NCBI RefSeq assembly: GCF_947507565.1
Contig: NC_089181.1
Span: 1,806,134 to 1,870,133 of the forward strand
DNA: 64,000 nucleotides
DNA from: Oscarella lobularis
Taxonomy: Eukaryota; Porifera; Homoscleromorpha; Homosclerophorida; Oscarellidae
Direction: 5' to 3'
The notes under the pieces were generated by a model. That model saw only the letters and a list, made by a program, of their open reading frames with translations. It was not told where the DNA came from and searched no databases. How positions within the stretch are numbered: position 1 is the first letter of the stretch; every line of letters starts with the position of its first letter. The position numbers were made by a program, and so were the translations under genes. Positions 1 through 11,575 of the stretch are shown piece after piece.

Positions 1-1095
1 TGTCAACTGACTTCGTGGTATTTTCAACAACTCCAATTCGAGCCGCAAACCTTTTCCCTAGTTCAACTGCTACGCATTCCTTTTGCACCAGCGTGTCGGA
101 AGTGTAGCTGATTCCTGCTTCACATGTGCTGCCGGTGTTTTCGATCTTCAGAAGAAACTGAAGCGGAACAGTACTTAGGGGTTTGGATGATATGGCCGGA
201 TTTGGAAAATCTTCTAGCGTCAATGCAACAGCGTGCAATCCCAGCGTGGTCGCTTTATAGTGAATGACACAGGGATCCTAAAAAATCCTTTAGCAAACAT
301 TTTAACGCTGACACGGTCGTCTTTACTTCGTCCAAAATAGCTCCGCTAAGAGAATTGCAAACGCCTCCACACTCGTTCATCGAATCAGTTCTCACTGCCC
401 AGCGACATCTCACCTTATCGCCATCTGGATCGTCAGTGTGAATAGGCAGAGAATAGGAACAGTGTTGCTTTAGTCGAATGATGGGAGATGTTGCTGAAAT
501 CGGCGATGAATTGATTTTTCCAGTATCACGACGAACGTTCAGATCAATGGTAGTTGATACGATCCAATCACCATCACGGCCGACTACAAGTGACGATATC
601 CAGCAACAACCAGTAAAACTGCATAAACGAAGAACGTTACCACGTAGAGAATAGGTCATAGTGCAGTTTGACTAACCCAATCACAAAAGGTCCATCAGTA
701 CTGAAAGTATAATTAAACGTGTTTTCTCCTTGTGACCAGTCTTCCGTCACGCTGTACCCAGTACAGTGCATTTGCGCTGTACTCACTGGATTTGCACTGC
801 AGCCAGAAAGACATGACCATGAACCAAATCCAATCAGTGATGAGGAAGAAATTGTCGTGTCGTTGCAAAAGGAGCTGGATCGTCTCCAGCCAAGTTGGAA
901 AGAAAACGTCACCTATGACGCATCCCAAGCAGCGTGAGAAAACAAGGCCACGTGACGTCGTTTCAGTTCTACCTTTCTCGCGACGACGGGATCGGGCTTC
1001 CACGTAATAATTCCTCCTCGAAAATGAGAGCCAACGACGTAGAAAAGAAGCACGTCAAATACCAAACCGAAGAACAGAAATTTTCCTCCGAGCAT
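1..1095 (-). CDS. 5' end of a secreted/membrane protein gene, paralogue of the gene at 3383-11575 (partial, runs off the window)
   Basis: Exon 1 starts at the ATG at 1095 and encodes a hydrophobic signal peptide followed by SHFRGGIITWKPDP. Exon 2 (about 920-690) encodes a Cys-rich segment (GSWSCLSGCS, SVTEDWSQGENTF). Later exons read CCWISSLVVGRDGDW, then RRDTGKINSSPIS, IHTDDPDGDKVRCRW and ECGGVC, and continue to base 1 with LSTVPLQFLLKI. Introns are about 50 bases. Every block has a counterpart in the same order in the gene starting at 11575, so the two are tandem paralogues. The block order matches a family of large invertebrate ectodomain proteins (in molluscs and cnidarians) that I recognise only by pattern and cannot name functionally. 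The C-terminal VWD, EGF and membrane parts, if present, lie outside the window. Confidence 0.85.
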
Positions 1096-1422
1096 TTCCG
1101 GTCCAAGTCAACTGCCGAAATAAATAAATGATTCACGTTATTGCTTAGCTAGTTTGCATGATTTTCGCACGATTTTCGCACGCAAGCCGCAGAACGCAAG
1201 CACTTGTGCGATGGAAGAGCACGCGTCGACATCGGATGCTCACATGCAAGCGTCAAGATATAGGGAATGGAAAGCACTGAAAGCGCAGAACTCGCCTTGA
1301 CGTCGTTTTGCGACTGGAACCGTACAAGGCACCGCAAAAAAACAAATCCCCACTTCAATGCACGTGATCCCTCACGAGATGTCAACTTCTCGGAAGGACT
1401 GGGGATTACCCTGGAGCTAATT
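1096..1422. other. Intergenic, upstream of the partial paralogue
   Basis: No credible gene. The stretch should hold the promoter and 5' UTR of the minus-strand gene starting at 1095 and the 3' end of the JmjC-TPR transcript. A short tandem repeat of the unit ATTTTCGCACG lies near 1160-1183. I see no clear TATA box. Confidence 0.5.
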
Positions 1423-2916
1423 TCAATCTGTTTCATCTTCTTCTGATCTAAGTGCGTCAACCTTTTTCATCATGCGCTTTGCTTCGCTGAAATAGCCTAA
1501 ATCTTCATAAATAGACGCCATCTGTTCAAAACAAAACGGGTTCGAGGGATTCAAAACGGCTGCTCTCTTGTACAACCGCAGAGCCGACTTCAAATCTCCT
1601 CGTTCCAAAGTCACGTGGGCAAATGCCAGATTCACGTCAACGTGCATTGGATTTAAATCGAATGCCTTTCTGCAAAGTCGCTCAGCTTCGTCCGTATTCC
1701 CTACGTCTATTAGATATTGAGCCAATGTCGTGTACGCAATGACAAATAGAGGATCGATCTCAATAGCCTTTTGAATCATCGACATTCCCTCGTCCTTCTT
1801 CCCACTTTCAAATAACATTTCCCCAAACTTGTGATGAGCTTCCGAAGAAGACGGCAACATCTCGACCATTTCCCCGTACTTCTTCGCAATTTTCTCGTAC
1901 AACACCACGCGTTCTCGATTATTCGACACGCCATTCAACTGATTGAACATCTCGGTGCAGTCATAGATGATTCTTTCCACCGGCAACACGGCCTCTTTCT
2001 TCTGCCATCCCACAGCCAACGTGTCTCCAATGTTCAACGTGCCGTGATAATAAGACTCGGGCAGATACAAAATCTCCCCGGCTTCCTGAATGCATTCCAA
2101 CGGTAATTTAGCGTCGTCCAATTGCGGATAGACCTTCCGGAACCACTCGAGCTGACTGAAACCCGGCCACACGCCGCCGGGCGGCGTCGTCTCGGGCGGA
2201 TAGAGAAACCAACGCTTTCGACCGTAAACGACGCCGTTCCACGCGTCGGCGTGCTTGTGAAAACTCACGCCCGATCGCGAACCGCCCATAAAGAAAAAAC
2301 TCGCGTCGGTGTCGCTGGAAACGCGAAGGAAGTCGGGCGGACGAAGAGTTTTCGCTAGGCCACTGTCGCGATAGAAATTTCGATCGAAAACGTAGATGGG
2401 TTCGTCTCGCGTCGTCGCGTTATCGAGTTTTCGCACGAAATCGTCGAAAGGCGAGCGAACGTTGCCGACGCCGCCTTGTCGAACGATTTCGAGCGAGTTT
2501 CCGTACGATATCGACCAGTCGCCGTAGCGTTTGCTGAGCGAGGAGCGCGTGAAGAGATCCGGACGCGTCCATTCTGCTGTCCCGTTGGGAAATGTGACGA
2601 TAATGGGGCTCTTGTAACGGTAGTTTGCTTCGAATTCGTCGCTGGTAAGAGAGGCAGCGCTTTTGCGTTCGATCGTGCAGCGCGGTGTGTCGAGGAGCGC
2701 GAGGTCTTGGGCCGTTCCAAGTTTCCAGCCTCCGACTGGCTCTGTTCTCCGCTCGCTGATCGACTGATGCACAAAACTATAGTAGGCCGCAATTGCGACA
2801 AGTGCGAGAACAGACGACAGTATTAGAAGCCTTAGATCGCCGGCAAAACCGCGTGCCATCACACTGCCATGTGCTGGTATTACGACGTCCGTAACGTTAG
2901 TAGAGCGCGGAACCAT
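1423..2916 (-). CDS. JmjC-domain protein (JMJD8-like) with C-terminal TPR repeats, intronless, type II membrane anchor
   Basis: One uninterrupted 497-codon frame from the ATG at 2916 to TGA. A hydrophobic stretch (about residues 28-48, LLILSSVLALVAIAAYY) looks like a signal anchor, which would place the rest in the ER/Golgi lumen. The middle is a JMJD8-like cupin: GVSFHKHADAWNGVVYGRKR, then KRWFLYPPE, then a C-terminal GEILYLPESYYHGTLN. A candidate Fe(II) triad is the H-A-D of HKHAD plus the His of YYHGT. From about residue 345 to the end there are three or four TPR units (AYTTLAQYLIDVGNTDEAER; NPSNPFCFEQMASIYEDLG). Vertebrate JMJD8 is ER-lumenal and, to my knowledge, lacks TPRs. The gene lies between the two tandem ectodomain paralogues on the same strand. 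Complete lack of introns is unusual here and suggests an old retrocopy or intron loss. Confidence 0.85.
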   Translation of the reverse strand: MVPRSTNVTDVVIPAHGSVMARGFAGDLRLLILSSVLALVAIAAYYSFVHQSISERRTEPVGGWKLGTAQDLALLDTPRCTIERKSAASLTSDEFEANYRYKSPIIVTFPNGTAEWTRPDLFTRSSLSKRYGDWSISYGNSLEIVRQGGVGNVRSPFDDFVRKLDNATTRDEPIYVFDRNFYRDSGLAKTLRPPDFLRVSSDTDASFFFMGGSRSGVSFHKHADAWNGVVYGRKRWFLYPPETTPPGGVWPGFSQLEWFRKVYPQLDDAKLPLECIQEAGEILYLPESYYHGTLNIGDTLAVGWQKKEAVLPVERIIYDCTEMFNQLNGVSNNRERVVLYEKIAKKYGEMVEMLPSSSEAHHKFGEMLFESGKKDEGMSMIQKAIEIDPLFVIAYTTLAQYLIDVGNTDEAERLCRKAFDLNPMHVDVNLAFAHVTLERGDLKSALRLYKRAAVLNPSNPFCFEQMASIYEDLGYFSEAKRMMKKVDALRSEEDETD

Positions 2917-3382
2917 ACACTAGACGATGGTAGACGATGCTGTTGAAAAAAATACAACAAATTAAACCACAAATTAGTAGAAATAGTACTGTGCGTAGAA
3001 CCTTCCGAAAACATTACCCACTATACGAATTGAAAACGAATCGAGTTACTACTAGTAGTTCACTGTGCCAAGCATTCGGGTAAGTCTTAAACAATTGAAG
3101 AATTTTTGATGCAATGTAATGTGCAATTTTGAAATAAGGTACAGTAAAACCTGCGTAATCCGGTCACCTCTTGGCCAAAATTTTGGGAGACCGGATTAGC
3201 ATTAGCAGGTTTCACTGAAACTGGGCTATACCACAACGACCTTTTTATTCCGTTATAAGACACAGCAACACACATAAGCAACATCAAATCACAGCAGTGA
3301 CAGCAGCCTGAGCACACCAATATCAGCAACAGTCCAATTATATGAAGAAGCAAACAAGTAAGCACGCGACATTAGCCTTACC
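2917..3382. other. Intergenic with a small palindromic repeat
   Basis: No credible gene. The stretch holds the upstream region of the JmjC-TPR gene and the 3' UTR of the VWD/EGF gene. A GTAAGG donor-like site directly follows the TGA of the latter gene, so a 3' UTR intron is possible. It also contains the palindromic element at 3142-3217, listed separately. Frames of 60-90 codons here are not supported. Confidence 0.5.
3142..3217. mobile_element. Short palindromic MITE with pogo/Tc1-like ends
   Basis: The left half begins CAGTAAAACCTGCGTAATCC and the right half ends GGATTAGCATTAGCAGGTTT followed by CACTG. The two arms are near-perfect reverse complements meeting at TTGGCCAAAATTTTGG. A TA dinucleotide precedes the left end; the base pair after the right end is AA, so the target duplication is decayed or absent. 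CAGT-AAACCT-TAATCCGG ends are typical of pogo/Jerky-type DNA transposon families (family knowledge). It has no coding capacity. Confidence 0.65.
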
Positions 3383-6300
3383 TCACATTTCGCCGGTTTC
3401 TGCTATTTCTCCTGCGTCGTCAAAAATCGGATTGCAAACTTGAAATCCCGATTGAGTTGCTTCGATTTTCAAGTCTCCAGCTCCTCTTGGCGGCAGCACA
3501 ACAGGCATATCATCAAATTTCATTTGGTATCTACAGTAGTATGATCAGATTTTACATTGCGATAGACAGTACATACGCTTTCGTCTTTTTCTTTTTTGCT
3601 CTGACAACAGCCACGACAAGCGCAATAACGATTAGAATGACTCCGCCAACCAAAATCAAAATGATGGCCCACAAAGGTAATAAGGAACTACTGTCGCCGC
3701 CTAGAGATTAATTAAAGACCAGGTTGAAATCACGTACGGGTTTAGTTTAGTCTGTACCTAGTAATCCTTCGCAGAAACTTCCCTCGTAACCGTTATCACA
3801 AGTGCACCTATTTTCACCCATGCACTGTCCGTGGCCCGAACAGTTACCAAAACACAGCGATTCAGAGCACAAATCTCCAGTAAATCCCTCATAGCAGTCA
3901 CACACATTGGGGCTAGTACAATTTCCGTTGTCGTTGCAGTTACTATCGCACACAGGTTCAGAGCACGATAGTCCTGTATATCCTTGATAGCAGATGCACC
4001 GGCCAGGCTCCAAACATGAGCCATGACCGTTGCATTCATTAGGACAAATCGGACTAGAACAAGTCTCGCCCTTATAATCCTTGTGACAAACGCAAGTGTA
4101 CGGCTTGGTACAGTTGCCGTTACCAGAACAGTTATCAAAACACATGGGATCGGCGCAAAACTTTCCGCCGTATCCCGCATAGCAGAGACAGTCGTTTGGA
4201 TTGATGCAGTTGCCGTGGCCAGAGCAATCGTCGACGCATACCGGGGTATCGCAAAAGGATCCCGTGTATCCCTCATGACAGACACACTGATCGGGGCCGA
4301 AACATGCACCGCGACCGGAACAGTTTGCAAAACACAGAGGAGTAGAACAAAACCGGCCCGTGTACCCAGCGTAGCATGCACACTCGTCTGGACGGAAGCA
4401 AAATCCATGACTGGAGCAGTTCATGTGACAAATAGGAGTGGAGCAAAACTGTTCTGAGTAGCCGTCATCACACTGACAATCGTCAGGACCAGTGCACAGG
4501 CCGTTGCCAAAGCAGTTCATCGAGCACACGGGATCGGAGCAAACTTGTCCTGTATATCCTGCGTCGCAGCCGCAGATTTCTGGAGCTAGGCAGGATCCAT
4601 GGTTAGAACAGTTCCCGAAGCACAGTGGCGTAGAGCAAATTGGGTCAGCATACCCAGAATCACACACGCATTCGTTCGGACGAGAGCAGAGACCGTGACC
4701 AGAACAGTTGGAAACGCAGATAGGAGTAGAACAAAACAATTCCGTGTAGCCGGCGTCGCAGTTGCATTCATCCGGACTCAAACATTTCCCGTGACCAGAG
4801 CAGTTCGTGAAACACAGTGGTGTCGAGCAAATTCGATCAGAATATCCAAGATCACACACGCACTCATCAGGACGAGAGCAATGACCGTGACCAGAGCAGT
4901 TCATAAAACACATCGGAGTCGAGCAAATCGAGTCCGTGTATCCAGGATCGCACACGCATTCACCAGGACGAGAGCAAAGACCGTGACCGGAACAATTTGC
5001 GACGCACAACGGTGTGCCGCAAAATTGACCCGCGTATCCCGAATCGCATTGGCACACGTCTGGATCCAAGCACTGTCCGTGATCGGTGCAGTTCATAAAA
5101 CAGAGCGGAATAGAACACACGTGATCGGTGTATCCAAATTCGCACACACATTCTTCTGGCCGATTGCACTGGCCGTGACCGGAACAATTGGTCGCGCAAA
5201 TTGGAGTAGAGCAATATTGTCCTGTGTAGCCGACGTCGCATAAGCATTCATTTGGACTAATACACGTTCCATGACTGGAACAATTATCATGGCATACCGG
5301 TGTAGAACAGTCGTTCCCAACATAACCGTTTCGACATGTGCAGACATTTGGACCATTGCACACGCCGTGATAGCTACAATTCGAAAGATCGTCGCAAGTC
5401 CAGTCGTCGCACAACGATCCTGTCCAGCCTGAAGAGCAGGTGCACGTCCCGTTGGCTGAGCAGTTACCGCGTACTACACAGGAAGCACGTACTAAAGCAA
5501 ATCCTACTTTCTTTCATTCTCCTTACCTTGTATTTCACACAGATCTCCATAATAACCTGGGTCGCAGGAGCATCTTCCCGGTGCAACACACACGCCACGA
5601 CCACTGCACTGAACGCTAGAATTTCTGTCAACGTTTCGCTCCGAAAGACAGCGAGGAACGTCGCACGCAAAACCCGTCCAGTTTCGGCTGCATTCACATA
5701 AATCATAATCAATGCAATCGCCATTTCCTGCGCGGAAAGAAATGACAGTTTATTCCACTTATGCACAACCCAAGAACTCACCCGAACAAAAATCAAGATT
5801 CTCACACGATGGATCGGAACAATCCTGACCTGTCCATCCGCCCAAACAGGAGCATAAATGAGCACCGACGCACTTTCCCTGATTCGAACAGTCGGACGGG
5901 CACAGAGAGTCGGTACAAGAAGGCCCCGCGTATCCTTCGTAGCACAAACATGACGAACTACTCAGACAAATGCCGTTACCGCTGCAGTTCTGCATAGCCG
6001 GACACTGAATCGGCTCATCACACGCTGGAAAAGCGAACCCTGCGTCGCACTGGCACTTGTCTATACCAATGCACTTTCCGTTGCCCGAGCAGTTGTTGAC
6101 GCTATAGCACGTAGGAAAGCTGCAGCTGCCGCCTTCCCAACCCACGTTGCAGTCGCACAATCCATCAGAATTACAAATTCCGTTACCTGTACGAAATAAT
6201 GCTTTAAACCCGCGGCGCAGCGGTGACATACCTGAGCAGTTTTGAAAACTTTCACAAGTGGGAGCAGAGCATCCAGGACCAGACCAATTCGGCAAGCACG

Positions 6301-9300
6301 CGCATTTTCCGCCCTCTAAGCAAACACCTCTTCCGGAGGAGCAAGGGCTCCCTAATGGGCAAACGACCCTTTGACTGCAATCGGGAAGAGAATAGCCAGG
6401 GCGGCAAAGACATTCATCGGTCGCTTTGCAGCGGCCTTGACTCGGAGACGTGCAGTTTCCAACCGCAGTGCACGTAGCTATATGCGCAACAAACGATGAT
6501 AGATTAGAGTCGCTCTCCGCAACAAACCTTCAATGCACTGTCCTTCATGAAATACAAAGCCGAAGTTGCATTCGCAGAATCCATCAGAGCAGTAACTGTT
6601 ATTAGGACAAATTCCGCGTCCTCCTGTGACATACCGTTGTTAATTAGCCAAAGAGATTACTGCAAAGAAACTACCTTCACTGCAGTCGTCTCCACTCCAG
6701 AAACCGAAGCAAACGCAAGTATTATTTACGCAATAGCCGTGGTTTGAACAATCATTTGGACAGTTTCCTTTGCACGAAGAAAACGAGAGTCAAGCAAACG
6801 TTGTAGCTAATGACTAGTCTTTTATCCTACCGATCATAAAAGCGTTTTGATCGGCAAACGACGTATCGCCAGTTACAACAACGTCGAGGACACAATCGTT
6901 CAGTAATCCTCCAGTCAGTCCTTGAGCTCTACACACTCTTTGAGCATTCTACGTAAAAAGAATCAGACTCTGGCATATGAAACAGCAATTAACTACCGAT
7001 ATAACGAAGCTGCTATAGCCAGACAAATGATATTGAGGAACAAATTGGGCATCAGTGTATTCTTTTCCTGCCACATCGGACGGACGAAAATTGGAAGCAT
7101 TCCATGACCACGCTGACCCTGCCTGAGAATGAAATACAGAGCTCACCTTCCCTAAATACTCATTCAAGCAGAGAGATACTCGTAAAATATCATCTGTGCT
7201 TACAAGCGTCTCCAAAAGAATTGGCACTGCGAAGTACTCCATCTGGACCCGCCAAGTCGTTGCCTGTATTGTCGTCCATCACGCCGCAAAGGCCAGTTGT
7301 CTTGCCTTCCAGGACGACCGATGCTCCAAGGCCTAAATCTAGGTACTGACGGCCTACTGGTGAGCTATAGATTGCTTCCACGTTGACGCTGATTCCGTTC
7401 CGGTATTGAAACAAATAGGAAACGAGCACCTGAGGATTTCTTCCCCGATTAGCCGACAGGGTCACGTCACCATTTGCCAGTTCCATTTGATTACCGACGG
7501 GCAAAGCGTGCGAACTTCCGTTAATTCTGCAAGCGCACAGTAAAAATGTGTTAGACGCAGACGTTACCATATCTACCTGATCAACGCTTGACGGGCACTT
7601 CCCGTGTTGTTCCCGATAGAAACAACACTGACGACTTCACTGCCAACTTTTAGGACCACAGCTCCAAGCAGAGACGTCTTCTTGTACTTGAAGAAAGCCA
7701 ATTGATAGCCAAAATCGTTCTGGCGACTGATGCAGCCCCAAAAGACGCCAATTCCGAAATAGTTGTATTTCAAACCTAAGCGTGTGTAAGAGAGTGCTTA
7801 CGTATAAGACGAACCCTATGTACCGTCAAGTGTTTGCAGGTGAGGATCGCCAAAAACAGGAGAAGGTGGCAGGCTGTTGCAGCAGGAGCCCTGCCAGCGA
7901 CCCCGGCATCGACAAAACGATTTTCCGCCACCGGGCGATGCGACGCACATGCCGTGGTTAGAGCACGGCGAAGGATTGCATCCACAATCGGGTTCGTCGC
8001 ATTTTTCTCCCTGATATCCTTTCTCGCAAAGACATTTGCAGTTTTGATTGGGATCCCTCAAGCCTCGAACACAACCTAAAGGTCTTGCGTAATGTCCAAA
8101 ACACCCTACTTTTTTACACACAAACCTTTATCACTTTTCGACAGCGCCTTCGGCTGATACTTCAGCGTGTCCTTGAATATCTCCCAACTGTAAGCTTTTT
8201 CGTTCCTGTAGTGCTTGAACCAGAAGTGCGCTTGCCCTTGAATGTCGCTTTCCGTCGGAATGACGTGTTGAGCAGAAAATAGCTTGGCTCGAGCAACTAG
8301 AGCAGAAACAAGAGGTAGGTGCAAATCCTTGATCGTCACGCTTCTCATATCGATGTCGAAGGTTTTTCTTATACTGTCAAATTTTCTATCCATTTCGCCA
8401 TTCTGTGAAACATTTGCCAGCCAAGAAACGTCCGTCTGCCATATTCCCGCACGGGTTTCAATTTCGTCCGTAAGGGTGCAAAATGTGCCGCGAGCATTGC
8501 CATATTCACTTTCGACCCACGCCATTCGAAGCATCATGCCGTTGTCGTGAGTAAATACTCTTGATTCTTGGATAATACGTATGACTGCTTCAACGACCGC
8601 CTGGCCTCTCGCCTGAAAGCCCCTTACGTCTACTTTTACCGGTCCGTCTAAACATTAGTAGCAACTAGGGACAACCAACAGTAAGCCAAACTGACTCACC
8701 GCATCTAAGGGAGTTGAAGGGCCTAGCGTGTTTGCCACTACCTCCAGATCCTAATCAGTAAAACAGTAATTTTTGATCTCTAAACGTCATTACGCGACGA
8801 TTTCACCTGCGCTGCCGCTATCTCCCGGGCCCTTCGTTGGCGCATCGTCAGGAACGGGACTCGATGAAGGCGGCACTCCCAACGGACATTTCGCTTCGTT
8901 CCACGTCGGACAGTAATTCGCACCGACGGATTGGTAGCTGAAACACGTCGCGTAATTTCTGCACGCTTTCTGAAGACGATCGCAGTACGAAAGACTTCCA
9001 CGTCCAGACAATCGCGGTGTTTGGCTGTCAATGCAGCGTTCGTTGCAATCCCTACTCGAGATTTGATCAGAGCAGCTCGCCTTTGTGCAAGCGGGAGTCG
9101 ACGCGTCGACGGCAACCATGCAACCGTAGTACAACCACGTACGACAATCATGTCTTCCAACAGCGCCATCGGGACCGTTTCCCGAACCGGCCATGCATCG
9201 GCGATCGGAATCGCACCACCCGCAACCCAGAGTAGACGTACACGAAGAGCACGTACGATGAACGGAACACAGGTCCACGGAGCAAGCGGGTCCGGTCCAT

Positions 9301-11575
9301 CCAACGTGACAAGAGCAGACTTCGGGAGCGACACAGTCGCCGTGTCCGGAGCAGCGAGCCATGCGATAGCAAGTTGGATCTGAGCACGAACTTCCAAACC
9401 AGCCTTTGTCGCAGTCGCAGAGGCCATTTCCTAGGCAGATGCCGTGTCCGCTGCAGTTGCCTGAGCAGTCGATTGGTCGGTCCGGTCTGTAGCACGTGTG
9501 TTTGTTGGGTGCCAAAATGTCTCCAATTGAGCAGCGGCATCGGTAGGAGCCGTAGGCACTGTTCAGCGTTTCGCAAACTTTCTGACAAGATCCTCTGCCG
9601 CCATTGCCTTCACACGGATCGGAGCTTGTATTCACTGCACGAATCAAAGTAATAGAGTGAAAGAATAGCATCGATAAACGTCCACTTACCAGTCGGAAAG
9701 GACCACATTGTGCGATCTCTAATGCCCCCAAAGGGTATCCCGTCTCCAGCGCACGACGCTCCCAGACCGACTACGGCGCCGTTGTCAATGGTTATGTAAT
9801 GAATAACATTGGGAGCGAGACGAATTGACCAGGGAAGGTAAAACGTGAGACTTGTGTTCTTGATGAGAACTGCCGAAGCGGAAAGCGTGTTGACCGCGGC
9901 TATTTGCCGCGACGAGGCACTTGGTAGAGCGTTGAGAGTCGCAGCGTTGGTTTCATAGATTCTTATATAGCGTGGCGATGCAGGTCGAGTAACCTGCACA
10001 CCAAGCAAAAGTATGGACATCAATACAGTATATTGATATTGCTATATGCCTACCTCTTGGGTAAAAGCGACGGCAAATTTCTTCTGATAAAGTTGTGTCG
10101 TTTCGTTCACAGGTCTCTGCGAGCCGGGAACAATTTCAGGTGGATCAGCTAGAAGGACCCTTTAGATAGAATTACGTACTCGCCACTATGATTATACCTC
10201 CAGCCAAAATGGTAATACATCGTTGTTTCAGGGTAACGCTATACGTACGTCATCAGCATTAGCATAGCCAAAAAACGCAACTCACCCCAGAGTGTCCAAG
10301 GCGCTGAAGCAAAAGACGTGAGATCCCTTTTGAGCCTGAGTAGGCGTCCATGTCACGTCAACGTATCTTTTAGGATAGACTCCTTGAATGTTTGACTTAC
10401 TAGTACCGACGGAAGCCACTATTAGTACTTCCTTGAGACTGAAAAAAACAGCAGGTTACGAGTCATGGGTCACTAGCTCTACACAGTCGTGTACCGAGCA
10501 GCGGAAGTTTCCACAACACCGATCCTCGTCTTAAAAGCTCCGTTAGATTTCAAAGCGACGCATTGGTTGTCCGACATGGTGTCATTTGTGTATGTCAAAG
10601 TTCCACCGCATTTGGCACCAGCTGCTTTGGCGTCAACTTTAATCAGAAACTGAAGAGGAACTTTACTGAGGGGTGTTTTAGACGATGCTGTTGAAAAATC
10701 CTCTATCATCAGAGACACGGCGTGCCAGCCTAAAACGGTGGCCTTGTAGTGAATTATGCATGGCCTCTAAAATCAAGAAAATTATAACAAATTGAACCCC
10801 GAAAATTGTTAGAAATCGTACTGCGCTTAACGTTGCACCAGAGAGACTTCCGCAAACACCGCCGCACTCATCAACGCCGCCAGTGACCTTTTGTGCCCAT
10901 CGACACTTCACCACGTCACCGTCTGGATCGTCCGTATGAATCGGAATACTATAATCGCAGTACTGCTGGAGGCGGATGATGGGAGCCGTAGCGGATATGG
11001 GAGAAGAGTTGATTTTTCCAGTGTCACTTCTCACACTCAAATCAACTGTAACAGGAACTGACCAGCCGCTTCCACCTGCTACAAGAGAGATCCAGCAACA
11101 GCTTGCAAACCTTTAGTAAATACTGGTCTCACTACACTGTACTAAATTAGAAAAATTATCCTCACCGTATCACAAAAGGACCGTTCCCAGTAAATTTGCT
11201 TGTAAACGTGTTCTCTCCCTGAGTCCAATCCTCTGATACGCTGTAGGCAGTACAGATGAATTGAGTGCTGCCTACCGTGCCACTGCAGCCAGAATAGCAT
11301 GACCAACTTCCGCCTCCTATTAGCGTTTGAGCAGCTATCTTTGCGTCATCGCATTGCACACTTGTTTTTCTCCAGGCAATTTTAAATGAAAATATCACCT
11401 ACAAAAAAACGAGAGATCTACGTATGACAAGCGCACGTGATCAATGGAAGCTTACAGTTCCTTTGACGCTTGGATGAGGTTTCCAAGTAATAATAGCGCC
11501 TCGAAAATGAGAAGCTTTCGCTGGCAATGCGCAGAAGCCAACAAAGAAGGCAAGAAAAGCAAACCGAAGACGCAT
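3383..11575 (-). CDS. Large single-pass membrane protein: N-terminal ectodomain, EGF/PSI-like, VWD, >17 tandem EGF repeats, transmembrane helix
   Basis: The ATG at 11575 opens a signal peptide (MRLRFAFLAFFVGFCALPAKA). It is followed by the same blocks as the partial gene at 1-1095: GSWSCYSGCSG, DPDGDVVKCRW, ECGGVC, LSKVPLQFLI, and then TWTPTQAQKGSHVFCFSALD near 10.3 kb. Around 9.7-8.8 kb come EGF modules and a PSI-like CSSCTSTLGCGWCDSDRRC. A VWD domain follows: FGDPHLQTLDG at 7.8 kb and GLCGVMDDNTGND near 7.25 kb, then DCVLDVVVTGDTSFADQ at 6.9 kb, a pattern shared with VWDE-type proteins. More EGF exons fill 6.7-5.5 kb. One exon (about 3757-5475) encodes 17 full EGF units. The next exon supplies a membrane helix (WAIILILVGGVILIVIALV) and a KKKK stop-transfer. 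The last exon gives a tail of about 50 residues ending GEIAETGEM. It is probably a cell-surface adhesion or signalling protein; function is inferred only. Confidence 0.88.
3757..5475 (-). repeat. Tandem EGF-coding repeat within a single exon (about 93-base period)
   Basis: Seventeen units of about 31 residues follow the pattern C-x-x-NCS-x-HG-x-C-x-x-P-x-x-C-x-C-x-x-G-Y-x-x-x-x-C-S-x-P. No intron interrupts them, whereas the EGF modules upstream in the gene sit in separate small exons. Most units keep an N-C-S/T glycosylation sequon at the same place. Internal units (for example those ending CSTPLCF and CSTPICV) are much more alike than the edge units, which points to internal expansion by unequal exchange. 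Confidence 0.9.

Noticed and set aside
4023-5243. Long plus-strand frames opposite the EGF exon
   Set aside because: Arg/Thr/Val-rich shadow translations of the tandem repeat, with no start or splice logic.
3757-5475. Regular 93-base repeats that could look like a satellite or CRISPR-like array
   Set aside because: Every unit translates to a six-cysteine EGF module in one open frame with no spacers; the periodicity is protein-coding.
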